Assembly: GCA_033085395.1 (NCBI GenBank)
Contig: JANQBS010000283.1
Coordinates: 1-47,055, forward strand
Length of the DNA stretch: 47,055 bases
Direction: 5' to 3'
Source: Xanthoparmelia taractica
Taxonomy: Eukaryota; Ascomycota; Lecanoromycetes; Lecanorales; Parmeliaceae
Positions 20,989-32,523 of the stretch are shown here, one piece after another. The notes under the pieces were generated by a model. The model did no database searches. It was given only the letters and a program-made list of their open reading frames with translations, and was not told where the DNA came from. Position 1 is the stretch's first letter; each line of letters begins with the position of its first letter. Made by a program: the position numbers and the translations under genes.

Positions 20989-23685
20989 GCATGTATCGCG
21001 GCGTCATTGCTGGCCATCTGCCGCTGTCGACTTTCTTTCCTGTATATCCCTTTCAACGAATGTGGAGAAAGCGATCTCATCTCCAGGGTATTGATCAAAT
21101 ATGGGTTGGATATCCGGGCCAAAGTGTTGAGGGAGGCATTTTGGACACCAGGGGCTAGACCTAAACAACGCTCAACGCAACTGATCGGCCGCATCAATAC
21201 TCGCATCACCCAGGCGCTAACATCGTGGGCATTTACAACCAATCCAGACGAGCAATCTCATACATAACGAAATCAAATCCATTTTCACCAAAGACGAACA
21301 TCGCACTTAATCATCTCATTTTGTCCAACCTTTCCCTCAGCAATCTCATGCCGTCTGTCTGTTCACCTCAGCCCAAAGCAAACATGTTTCACTTGACGTT
21401 CTAGCCCCCCACCCCCAAAACCCCGGGCGCTACCCTTTTACCCCCCACCAAACGATTTAACCAGCGATGCGCGCATTGCAAACACAAAATGGGCACGTTG
21501 ATACTTCGTAACACGTGAAATACTAGACCGCATTCGCGCCTCCGCATCGATGCCCTTTATCCTCTATCCTTCTTCCTTTTACAAGTAGCGCGTACTACAC
21601 AAACACCAAACCTCCAACCCTCCAGATCTCACTCTGCATGCACAAGTGCAAGCGCAAGTCCAAGTGCAAATATGCCCACATCAACCTAGTTCATTCGTCC
21701 GATGCCGGAGACATATTCCAAATTGTACCTACAGGGAGTGAGTGATTGAGTAATGGAGTGAGTGAGTGGATGAGTCAGTGAGTCAGTGTCAAGCTCTGCT
21801 TTGCCAGTTGATGCTGACGGTGATGGTGATGGTGATGTCGTAAGTCGTAATGGATGCATTAAACCTTGGTTCCTTTTGGGATCTGGGAATGGTGTATTGG
21901 AAGAGTGGAGGAGTGTACGGGGGTGAGAGTGGGAATGGGATTAGAGTAGTAGTGGGAAGCGGAGTAGGTGTAGATGTAGGTGAGGTTGACTCTCGTTGGA
22001 GGGGTTATATTGCGATATAACAGGGAAGAAAAAGAAGGGGGGGGGGGAAGAGAGAGCGACAGAGAGTAAGAGAGAAGGGAGAAGGTAAAGTAATACCCTC
22101 CCTACCCATACATAACTACAACCAATGAGTTTTTCCTTCACAGAGATGCTAAATTTGTCTAAACATGCTATTCGGCACAGCAGCTAAGGTAAGCGACTGA
22201 AACATAGGCTACTATACGATGCAGGGATAGGATGAACAGATCTCGTCATGAAGACATATATATCCGTGAATATGCGTGAGAGATAAGCAAACGAGCAGTG
22301 TATTGCGTACAAAGAAACAGCCGATTAAGCCACGGATCTTTTTCATTCTCTTTGCCAGGAAATGCCAATGACCTCTCAGTTCTCCCATCCCACGCCTCCC
22401 CTACCCTCTTCCATCCCTCACTCATCCCTCCATCACCACTCCGACACGTGCACCCATTCTCCCTCAACCCGAATTTCCCACCCACACATCCCACCCCATC
22501 CCCCCACAATCCCTAATCCTAAACCCCCGTATACCCCCTATACCCCGGCCCCTCCCCCTCTACCTCCCCCCCTCTCTCCGATACCCACACAAGCCATGCC
22601 CGCCACAAAAACACCCCTCTCAAAAATCCCAACTCAACTCTTCCCCTCTGCTCCTGCTCCCACGTCCTCGATATTCGGGTCGGCACGAAATCCAATTTGG
22701 AGAAGCTGCCGCATCGGAGGACGAAGCCGGTGGTCAGGGAAGGAAGGTAGGGGGTAAGGCAGGCTGGGAAGGAAGGAAGGAAGGCGGTCGGTGATGTAAG
22801 CAGCGGGTTTGGATTTTGGGGTAGGGAGTTTGTGGGGAAGGAGGGAGAGAGGGAGGGAGGCGGTGGTGGTGGTGGTGATGGTGATGCTGGGGAAAAGGAA
22901 GGATTGTGAGGTGAGGTAGAGGATTTGGAGGGAGTAGGGGGAGGTGGGGCGTTTGCGGCGAGATTGGTTTGTTGTTGTTGTGGTGGTGATGGTGTTGGTG
23001 GTAGAGGAGATTGGGCTGGCGGTGGATGGTATGAGGAGGTTGGAGAGGACGATGAGGGTGATTACGACCACTTTTTATCAGGATGTGCTGCGCATGGCTG
23101 TGGATAATTGGGAGATCAAGTCTTCGATGGCTGTTTCCACTCAATCCATTCCAAAGTGCGCCACACATCACCATAGTCCGTCGATCCAAAGCACTGTTTT
23201 CTCGAATCTCAGGCGGCAGACCGTCTGCAGATGAGAGGCAGGCATTTCTCTCGTACGCCAGCTCGGAGGTGGGCAACAGGCTCGGACAACATTGTCTCGT
23301 GATCTGATTACAGAGAAGGTACTGCGGATAAAGTACCTCTTGCGCTTGGGGAAACGAGAAGGAGTCATCTGTGTTGAGGATTAGTATAGTGATATGATTG
23401 CACCGTTATGCGCAGAGGAACGGCGGGCCTTGGGCGGACGTACGGCTTTGCTAAAGTAGAAATAATACATATATCGGCTGTAGAAGAAGTTATTAATGGA
23501 CACTAAAACCTCGATTAACGCAGCACAATCAGGATTCGCGCAAAGACTGTTTAGCTCTTGCGAAAACAACGACGATGAGCATGAATCATGTATAGGGCTC
23601 ATCCAAGCGTAAATACTTATAGTGCAACTTTTGTAGCACATCTTTCCCAACCTAGCCCATTACTTAGTGGATATTTTGCACCTCT
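20989..23685. other. Intergenic with microsatellites and strand-biased tracts
   Basis: No gene is supported. It holds a (GAGT)-type microsatellite at 21735-21792, a run of 11 G at 22037-22047 followed by GA-rich sequence, a C/T-rich tract at about 22370-22640, GGAA repeats at 22767-22785 and GGT/GAT repeats at about 22860-22885. Two overlapping minus ORFs (22634-23276) are low-complexity products of these tracts. Confidence 0.6.
21735..21792. repeat. GAGT-type microsatellite
   Basis: Interrupted TGAGTGAGTG units run for about 58 bases, followed by GGTGAT repeats at about 21821-21838. Confidence 0.7.
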
Positions 23686-24814
23686 TCAAGAATCCTCTAG
23701 ACCCTGATAAAGATGCACGCCCCACCCATCGCTGGGATTATTGAACCTCTTCGTGTACTTCTTGCCCAGCTTCTCAATCGTAGTATAGTCCTCCTCTTCC
23801 AGCTTACACCTGGCCGATCCAAAATTCTCTTTGATCCTGTCGGCATGCTGGCTCTTGGGTATGACACTGCAACCTCTACCCATACCCCAAGCCAAAGCCA
23901 CCTGCGCATTCGTACATCCACGCTCTTTCGCAATCTTTGTAATGTCTTCATTCGCTAGCAGGGACGGCGGCGCATCCTTGCTTTCGCCCGGAGAGCCATA
24001 TATCGGGTTTAGGTTTGCGAGAGGAGAGTAGGCGGTGACGTCGATACCGTGGTCTTTGTGCCATTGCACAAAGTCGACTTGCTGGAGGTAGGGGTGCAGC
24101 TCGAATTGGTGAACCGCAGGCTTGATGGTCGTCTGATCAAGGAGCTGGTGTAACTGATGCGGAGAGAAGTTGCAAACTCCAATCTGTCGGACTTTGCCAG
24201 TGTCCAGGAGCTTTTCCATTCCGAGCCAGGTCTGCCCGAATAAGATCAGCATGAGGTGTAGGATTGACAGGTGCTTGGACTCACGTCGACGTAGTCGATG
24301 TAGTTTCGCCCGCCTGAAGAGGCCACAGGCCAGTGCATGAGGTAGAGGTCGAGGTACTCCAGTCCCAAGTCACTCAGCGTGTTATCGAGCGCTTGCTCAA
24401 CCTGATTAGGTTGGTGGCTACGACAATACCATGCGTCAGCATTGATATATAATGAGCCGCTCGACAGCAGAGACGGGGGACGAACTGATCGTTCCACAAC
24501 TTTGATGTAATCCAAACACTGGATCGATCCAACCCAGTTGTCTCCAATCCATCCTTGATGCCATTGCCCACCTCTTTTTCATTGCCGTAAATTGCAGCGC
24601 AATCTAGATGTCTGTATCCATTCTGGAGCGCAACGGAGACTGCCTCTGAGGCGTTGGATTTGTCAAGGTTCCATGTTCCAAAGCCCAGGGCGGGGATGGA
24701 AGCGATGGAGGGAGGAGTAGGATGATTGCTGGGCTTGAGAGGAATTTGCTCCTGGGCCGGGGACAGCCCGAGGAGGGCCAGGGCAACAGAGGACAACTTC
24801 GCAATGGCGGCCAT
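23686..24814 (-). CDS. Aldo/keto reductase with N-terminal signal-like segment
   Basis: NADPH-dependent carbonyl reductase of the AKR superfamily, 335 residues. Exons are 24814-24486, 24417-24285 and 24231-23686, with phases closing at each junction (GTTCGT and GTGAGT donors). The catalytic tetrad is complete: Asp71, Tyr76 (LDCAAIYG), Lys105 (TSKLW) and His138 (LMHWP). The cofactor-binding part (IPKSQHADR) is near the C-terminus. Residues 1-22 are hydrophobic (MAAIAKLSSVALALLGLSPA), unlike cytosolic AKRs, and could target the protein to the secretory route; this is inference. It sits about 0.9 kb from a bZIP factor on the same strand. Confidence 0.93.
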
Positions 24815-25723
24815 GATTCAATATCAATGTTTTTAACTGAACAAGATTTGAAGATATATACCCAGATATATTGTTGAAGATGGCGCACTCAATTGCCCAG
24901 TCTTCCTACTTCTCCGCATCGTATAAAGTGATGTCATTTTCATGCCCGTCTACCGTCCATGCCGCCAACCGTCAAATTCTGCATCTCAAGAAATTCCCAA
25001 CATCACATCTGGAAGCAGTATTCAGGCAATAATCACCAAGGATCCTCTCGCTCCAGTCAACTACAGCCAGCTATGGCTATCCGAGTGGAAAGGGTCAAGC
25101 GCTTAATCAAGGGGCTGCAGTAAGAGGATTGGGTTAAGGAACACCGTTGGCAAAGCGTAGAGCATGGAGCGTACCTGCTCATCACCTCCTCGACCTCTAC
25201 CATCTGCCGCTGTCCCCAAAAAGCTCCAACGCCGCGTGCTATAGCTAAGAGTGCCGTGAATGCCTTTACAGAGCTATTTGCCAACGGCCTACAAGGAGCA
25301 GGAGACGCAACGCAAGAGATGGAATGGAAGGCCATCATAAACTTCAGACAGGCAGGATGGCATGTACAATAGATGGAGCTACACCTATCTCAAGGGAGAA
25401 CGCCGAGAATTCATGTTTCTATTTGCCTACTTGCAAAATCTGCCAAGGTTGCGAGGCAAGATGCAAGAGCCGGAATCTTTGGCCTCGCAGTGGAGTGGGC
25501 ATGTCAATAGACTGCTAACCAGTCATATTATCTCTTCGAATATACTTCCGCTCAATTCCGGCACGGTTAATGAACCCTCCCCTCTCTCCGCCCTCCAAAA
25601 GTTCGAGCAACGAATTATTTCATTATCCACCAACCACGGCCAATTCGTTACGAATCGCTGAGATATCTCCCACGCTGTATACACCCATTATTAGCTATGC
25701 CAGGGTTGAATGCAATGGAAATA
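24815..25723. other. Intergenic between AKR and bZIP
   Basis: A TATATA stretch at about 24855-24861 lies 40-45 bases before the AKR start and could serve its promoter. The ORFs at 25057-25661 show no family content. Confidence 0.45.
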
Positions 25724-26551
25724 CTACATACAGATCCTGCTCCACGGCTGAGAACCCCAAATTGTGAAGGAGCCATAATGCATGTCATAGCAAAGCTGCT
25801 CCTCCTGCTCGTCGGTCATGACAGAGAGGAGAATATTATCTCTGAGTGATGGAGGAGCAATCATGTCAAGGTACGGGTGATGCGGCGTCGACAGTTGGAG
25901 CGGCGTGGGGCTCAGGTCATGCGGCATCAATGCTGGATACGGATTCGACATTGTCCATGGCGAGAGAGCTTCGTCATCCATGAAGAGACGCGGATCTATA
26001 GCCAGCAAGTTTGCGTTCTGAACGAAGGCTCGAAGCACAGAATATTCCGTGAGAACGATGAAACGATGCTCAGCAAGCCCAGGGATTGCGAAGATGGGTT
26101 GCATAATGTCATCAACATCTTTTTTGAAAGATGGAATGGTGCCGGACGATGCTCTGCAGCGCTCCTTCAGGACGCTAGTTGATGCATTTGTCCAAGGGTT
26201 CTCGCTCTCGGGTCCAGTAGCTGCCCCTTCTAATGTCCCCGCTACATCACCTGTCTCTCTTGAGCTTTTAGGCTTGTCAGGCGGGTCCCGGCTTTTCTTT
26301 GTCCTATCCTTCGGTCCGTTCACTCCTGAGTGGAAAGTCAGCTACGAAGTCAGAGAATGAGAAAAGACCATGCGATGTGACATACGACTCTTCCTCTTCG
26401 CTAGCCTGTTTTGTATCTTCTTCCTGAGTGCTTTGTCTTCTACTTTGGTCCAATCATCTTTTTCGCTTTGCCTATACTTAAGTCTGACCTCTAGGTCGGT
26501 CATCTCATATGCGCCTCTATTGACCGAATTGGTGGTGGTCATAGTCGCCAT
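25724..26551 (-). CDS. bZIP-type transcription factor with DUF3425 domain
   Basis: A predicted nuclear DNA-binding protein of 255 residues. Exons are 26551-26386 and 26325-25724; the 60-bp intron (GTATGT donor) cuts the basic region. The basic region reads KKIQNRLAKRKSR at residues 44-56, but no heptad of leucines follows; instead there is a charged, disordered stretch. The C-terminal half matches the fungal DUF3425 pattern: EYSVLRAF, NANLLAIDPRL, then LQLSTPHHPYLDMIAPPSLRDN near residues 195-220. Such AP-1-like factors often control stress or secondary metabolism genes. It is divergent from the SDR gene across a 349-bp promoter. Confidence 0.9.
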
Positions 26552-26900
26552 TCTTTAATGAAAGAAGATAAGAGGTAGAAGTAAGAAGGCAACTTGCGAG
26601 GCGTCAGAAAATGTCAGAAATTAGCGCCAACCTCTGCCAAGACCCCCAACCCTAAAGCAAATGGGTACGCATACGTCTTGATGCCAGCATTTGCCTCGAT
26701 TTTCTGACAATTTGTATGCTCTGATATGTCAGACTTTGGAATGGACTTTATGATGCTTGCTGTCTACTCGCGGTATATATAGCTATCAGCCTCTGCGCGA
26801 AAATATCTGTCCAACACTGCGTGGCCATCAATTCCTACTGTACTAGCGATTGAAACACATCAAGACTTGCTATGCTTATCTTGCCCTTTTCTGTATCACC
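26552..26900. promoter_or_regulatory. Shared divergent promoter of bZIP and SDR genes
   Basis: The 349-bp spacer between start codons carries TGTCAGAAA at 26612-26620, its exact inverse TTTCTGACA at 26701-26709, CGTCAGAAA at 26602-26610 and TGTCAGACT at 26727-26735. TATATATA at 26774-26781 points to the SDR start 120 bases away. The repeated motif could be an operator for a common regulator. Confidence 0.55.
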
Positions 26901-28223
26901 ATGCATTCTGAGAAGTTCACTCCCTTCCACGCTCAAGACATACCCGACCTAAGCGGCTACGTCGCTATTGTCACAGGAGGCACAACTCCCCTTGTTACCC
27001 TCAGGTGTTCGCACTTTGACAGTCGCTGATCATTTACATGCCAGGCAACTCAGGAATCGGATACGAAACCACACTCCAACTTGCTCTCCATGGCGTCAGA
27101 GTCTACATTGCTGGCCGCTCGCCCGACAGACTCAGAAAGGCCATGGAGCAGATGAAAGCATCCAGCTCGAAGCCACTCGACCTCCGTACACTCAAGATTG
27201 ATCTACAAAGCCTCAAGAGCGTAAAAGAAGGGGCGGAACTTTTCATGAGACAAGAGTCGCGACTCGATCTCTTGATTAACAATGCCGGCGTAAGGGATCT
27301 CCGACTATCCCAAGGCCTCCACCAGCCATGAGAAATTCGTGTCCACTGATAGGCCCCCCTCATTACAGATCATGGCGGTCCCCTTCAAACTGACCTCCGA
27401 CGGCTTCGAAACCCAATGGCAGACCAACCACCTTGCCCCCTTCCTGCTCACCAAAACCCTACTTCCAATCCTCGAATCCACCGCCGCGTCCAGCAGCTCC
27501 AAAGACCGTGTCCGCATCATCAACGTATCAAGCGAAGCAGCCTTCATGCCAGCCACCCCCAAGCAACTGGACCTGGCACGACCGAACCTCGAATATGTCA
27601 CCGGCGCCATGAACGGGTGGTACGTCCTCCCCCCTTGCATCCCCACTAAAACCCAAAACTCGCAACAAGGACATCCCACCCCCCACTAACCCAATAAACC
27701 CCAGGAAACGCTACGGCCACTCCAAAATCGCCTCCATCATCCACGCGCGCGCGCTGCACGACCGCCTCCGCAGCAAGGGCATCTCAGCCTACAGCGTCCA
27801 CCCAGGCATCGTAGCCACGAACCTACAAAGCGGAGATGCCAGCCTCTTTGGCGTGTTTGTGAAGCACATGGTCAATTGGTACCTTCCCTTCCCTTCCCTT
27901 TCCCTACCTCCATTGCCTTCCCATCTCCTCCCTTTTCTACCCTTCCCCTACCGTGCCATCATTATCTCCCCCGCACCCACAACCCAGCTAATCCCCCATC
28001 CGCATCCACCAGGCATCTCCTACCAGGCACGATCTCCGTCCCCGCCGGCGCAACATCAACACTCTACTGCGCCACGAGCGCCGATGCGGCGAAGAAAAGC
28101 GGCGCTTATTTCGCGCCGTTTGGGAAGGAGGATAGGAGGGCTGAGCGGTGGATTGAGGATCAGGGGGTTGTGGGAGCGTTGTGGGGGGAGAGTGAGAGGA
28201 TGGTTAAGGATGCGGGGGTTTAG
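26901..28223 (+). CDS. Short-chain dehydrogenase/reductase (retinol dehydrogenase-like)
   Basis: NAD(P)-dependent oxidoreductase of 319 residues. Exons are 26901-26979, 27045-27289, 27369-27619, 27705-27878 and 28013-28223, with phases closing. The nucleotide-binding TGGNSGIG is at 25-32, NNAG follows near 105, the catalytic Ser lies in NVSSEA (about 162-163), and YGHSK gives Tyr195 and Lys199. HPGIVATNL follows, as in retinol-dehydrogenase-like fungal SDRs. Intron 1 needs a GC donor (GAG|GCACAA) to keep the glycine motif unbroken. Intron 4 is pyrimidine-rich throughout. The gene faces the bZIP factor and may be its target (inference). Confidence 0.93.
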
Positions 28224-28540
28224 GGGTGAGGGAGGGGGTGGGTGGTTTGGGGGGGGTAAAGAGGGAGAGGGGGGAAGCTCGGTTTATGGAGATGTGGGTT
28301 AATTTGTACCGAGGGTCGATAACATAGATTGTAATTTGCTCTCATTTTCATGACATTACATTAAAATATCCCGTACGCTTTTCTCATACTCCTACTCCCA
28401 CCCCATGCGCCCAAAACCCCATTCTATCCCCTACCTTCCCAAACCCAAACACCCTCTCTCCCCCTCCCCCTTCCCCTCTACGCGCCGACAAACCCCCTCC
28501 CCCCCCAACCCGGCCCCCACACCCCCCACCCATCCCCACC
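28224..28540. other. Convergent 3' spacer, C-rich
   Basis: Between the SDR stop and the stop of the rhodopsin-like gene. From about 28440 the plus strand is almost pure C with T and A, including several runs of six or more C. No gene is seen. Confidence 0.6.
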
Positions 28541-30149
28541 TCACCTCCTCCACCCACTCCAAACCAAATGCTCCTCAACCTTCTCCCTCGCCTCCTCGTC
28601 GCTAGAATGGCTAACCTGCTGCTTCATCATCCCTCCTTCTGCATCCCCCTCCCCTACATCCCCCGCATCCCCGGCAACCCGTGCATCCCCTGCATCCATC
28701 GCAACCCCTACATGCCCTGCATCACCGGCTTCGCTCCAGCCACTTCGTAAAAGGTAGCTTTCGTTCCAATGTCTCGCTTGCGCTTGCGGGGTGCACCTGC
28801 CTGCGCCCGCGCCCCCGCCCGCACCCACGCCCCCATTCGCACCTACGCCCACGCCCATACCGCCCTTTTCAATACCATCCTTATTGTTGTTGTCTTTATC
28901 CTCCGGCGACACACCCTCCACCCGAACCCGATACCCGCTCCATCTCCACTTTCTCCCTCCGTTCCTCCCTCCCTTTCTCCCCAGTTTGACTTTCGGCGCC
29001 ACATGATTGGAAAACGCAGCGGTGGCAGGCATGCAGCCGGCGAGGACCGCGGAGGCGATCTCGGCTGCGGACCAGAGGGCGGGCGGTTGGAGGTTGAAGG
29101 TTTTGTCTGGGCTGCCGGTGCGGAAGGAGACGACGAGGCGCATTATGGAGGTTATGCAGGTGCTGTGGTGGTTAGCTTGAGGAGAGGGGGGAGAAGGTGG
29201 TTGGGGAAGAAGGAATGGGGGAGGGGGGTGGTAAGGTAGGGGTGGTAGGGAGAATAAGGGGGAGGAAGGGGGAGAGGGGAGCGTACAAAAGACCGACGGC
29301 AAAAATGGCCAAGACGCCGAGCTTCCGGCGCGTTGGGATTTTGAGTTTGGAGATACGGTAGAGCGGGAGCAAGAGGATTGAAAAGTCCGAGACGACGTTG
29401 ATAGCGGAGGCGGCGATGAAGGCGGCCAAGAGATTAATACAGCCGCCTTTGATCGTGGGATCCCAGATGCGGGCGCGGGGCACGCACTGGAAGACGGTGG
29501 CGCCGAGATAAGGGAAGTAAAAGGCAAAGTTGGCCCAAATGAGGATGTGGATGAGGTAGTGTGTTTTTCCCGTGCCCGCCGTGTCGAAGAGGCGGCGGTA
29601 CATGAGGAGGATGGAGAGTTTGGCGAGGAAGATGGCGGGGCTGTAGAGCATTTCGGTTGTGTTTGCTAGCTAAGGATGCGGATTCAGTCTCGTTTCAAGT
29701 CCACCGGTGTGGTCAAAAGAGGCGTATGTTGTACCTTTGCGAATTCTATGACACGTCCCAATTGTACGTCCCATTGATGGACTCCGCCGCCATATTGGAC
29801 GACAAAGTAAGCGGAGATGATGTATCCGACGAGGAAAGCCCACGCGGCGGCGGAGGTGTCTGCTCGGCTTTAGCTATGAAGCTTTCATACGGGGCATTCC
29901 AGGGTTGTACACACAATCGGCCCAGCCATGCGACTTGAGGATGAAGAATACAGTGTAGAGTCTTATCAAGACGAATGGTGTGCTGACAGCCAGACAGATT
30001 GGCAGCACCACATAGACCCAGTGAGCTTGAGAGGAAGGATCAATAAAATTGGGAATAACGCCTGGTGGAGGTTTCAAGCCAGGCCCAAGGAGCATGGCCT
30101 CTGCTGCCGCTGCCATCGCTTGCGCTGTCGCATTAGGACTTTGCGCCAT
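28541..30149 (-). CDS. Integral membrane protein, fungal rhodopsin/Pth11-like
   Basis: A seven-helix type membrane protein of 454 residues. Exons are 30149-29915, 29859-29735, 29669-29287 and 29162-28541, phases closing. The start at 30149 follows from the short Asn/Ala-rich N-terminus; the ORF runs further upstream without Met support from family form. Segments typical of the fungal rhodopsin domain are HWVYVVLPICLAV, SAYFVVQYGGGVHQWD, EMLYSPAIFLAKLSILLMYRR and a later CITSIMRLV. The tail after about residue 310 is soluble, with Lys-rich, Gly/Val/Ala-rich and Ala-Gly-Asp repeats, and ends in an acidic helix. The family includes Pth11-like receptors acting at the plasma membrane; ligand unknown. 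Confidence 0.88.
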
Positions 30150-32523
30150 GGTGATTGTATGGGCAAGATTGCAGCGCTTGTACTTTGACAGGCGGGTCGG
30201 GAGTCGTTCATAGGTGGGACAGTAGCCATTCATATATGCGATCTCAGGGACCTTTGACCTAGCCGGTCTTGTGCGGCGTACTTCGCACGTACCAGTAGAT
30301 CTGAGGACATGCATAGCGTGTTGCGGAGAAGGGTTATCGCAGATGTGGACCTGCAGGAAAACAAGGACATTGCCCAATGAAAAGTCTCGAGGCTAGGGCA
30401 TGCGCTGCATCTGCGAGGGAAACGTTCGAGAAAACCCAGTCGAAACACCAAGCCTCTTGAGTGCAGGACGCTTGTTGGACCCCTGAAAGCTTGGACGGTG
30501 AACAAGGGCAAGTCTTCTGGCTTCCATCTCGCATACGATCTGTGAGCTAATAAGATAGGGCAATATCTCTGTGATCAAAATGGGGTGAGGAATATTGCGA
30601 TAGATCGGATAGGTTTGAGCTTTTGCTGTGCAAAGCGCAAATGGGTCTTGACCAGGTAGTGTTGGTATTTCTTCATCTCAAGTGCAGGCGTGCTAATTGA
30701 TAGGGTTACCTGCAATTTGATGCATGCTGCAACGTTGCTGCAAGACGGTTGAGATACAAGGCCCATCTTCTGTCTCGATGCCGTCTCCCTTTACGGACAC
30801 GGGCCATAAGGACCGTGCCTCCTCGGCCGGTAAAACTAGAGGTAAAGTTTACGTCATAAAAGCATACTTTCCAGTGTTCCTTCCCGCATATATAGGCGGT
30901 CCAATGACTAGCACTCATCGTAGATGGAGAGGGTTGCTGGCTGTTGTTCCTAAGAAATCGATGTAACATTCAACCTCCACAACCCTCAAGACAAGGGCAA
31001 GACAATGTGGATGAAAAGGACGATGGCTCGGTAGAAAAGGCACATGCGGCAGGAAAAATTCGCCAGTCAAAGACACGGGACGACTGGGCAAGGACGGCTT
31101 GAATAATGATTATTAGGACAAAAACTTACCAGCTGGGCTTTGTGTGCATGGTTGGGTCTTGTAGGTTCCCAACATTTATCTGCTCGAGGTCATTGATGTG
31201 ATTAGTTGCAGACATTCGAGCCCTTTGATTCCCAGCCATCTCAACCCAAACACAGCGAACCCGTACATGGTCACATTCAGCGATCAAGCCCAGCTGCCTT
31301 CCTTGCTTCTGTGTCGCACTTGGTGAGCCATCCTCTTACAGCGAAAAGGAATCTCTGGACAGGCCAGAGACATGGAGAAGATTCGTGCGCGCGACGGATC
31401 AGTCGCTTGCTTCTCCTATTCTCGAATGCAAAAGCAGAAGCAGGCAGATGCCTCAGTGCCGTTTCCCAATCAGATGAATCGTCTGGATACCATTGGGGAT
31501 ACTGGGACTTGATTTCATGAAAGAAATGTAAGAGCAAGACCGAAATCTTTGGGCCCCGATTTCATTGAGTCGCAGGTTTCTTGTAGGGCTTTTGACGGTT
31601 TTCAGTGAGACCGTGGGATGGAAAGAAAAGCCGAGGGATCACACGCCAAGCTTTACTAGCAGCTCGGCTACACCTGCTTCAAGGAAGATCGCCATAATGT
31701 GACTTCTGCCCCGCCATCTCTTTTTTTCTTTTCTTTTTACTTCGTCTTCTCCTATCACCATATGCTTCGAGTGTGAGAATATTCCCCCGAACAACTTTCA
31801 AATATCTTCACGTCTACTGAAAAAAAAAATATAAAAAAAAGCATTCTTTTTACTACTGCTATTGTGATCCAAGTTCGGCGAGCTTCATGCACGCTACTTC
31901 CTTCTCCGTTATAGGACCGGAGTTCTCCATAAGGTGAGATTGTTCGACCATTTAGGAAGGTGTGAGGTCATTTAGATCTGCTCTGCAGCAAGTCCCCACT
32001 CTGATCCTCGTACATCCATCTGCAGCTTCCCCAAACGTCTTTCGGTTCGTTGAATAGCGAGCTGTGTCTGGCATCTTTAGCCATCGTCTGCATGCCTTAC
32101 ACCAGAAAAAGTATGTCAACCCGAGCGTTATCTGCACATTTCTCCCATGATGAAATCCTCAAATCCTGTTCTCATCCTTGCCATGCAGCTAAAGGCCCCC
32201 GGCCTGAGGCTGCGAAGCTTCATCGAAATCTTTACCTGCTCCTTTGGTACTTGGCGTCCGCACAATATGTTAAAGCTCCGGACAAATACCCCTTTTCCTT
32301 TCATTTTGCTGCAGATCCCTCGCGGTAAGGCTGCCGACGGGAACCCGCATGAGATCTTTCAAAGTCAGCTGCACCTCTATTCGATAGACACCCACACGCT
32401 GGGAGCTTTAAAGACCTCCTCCATTCCTTCTTCGTCACTTACGAGTCTTCTTCTCTTTACGCTTTACTCTTACACGTATTCCTACTCTCAACCTCTGGAC
32501 GGTAATCAAATTAGTCCGCCAAT
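30150..32523. other. Long shared upstream region, no gene supported
   Basis: Divergent region between the rhodopsin-like gene and the carboxypeptidase. Scattered short ORFs have no family content. An A-rich tract is at 31820-31840, and a pyrimidine-rich stretch at 32430-32480 lies just upstream of the carboxypeptidase start. Confidence 0.5.

Noticed and set aside
22634..23276. Two overlapping minus-strand ORFs of 145 and 180 residues
   Set aside because: Composition is Pro/His/Thr/Ser low complexity from GGT, GAT and GGAA repeats; no domain and no splice structure.
5655..28223. Secondary metabolite cluster
   Set aside because: Oxidative and regulatory genes are present, but no PKS, NRPS, terpene synthase or other backbone gene.
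28541..30377. Longer N-terminus for the rhodopsin-like protein from 30377
   Set aside because: The added part is Arg/Cys-rich and unlike the family; the ATG at 30149 gives the expected short N-terminus.
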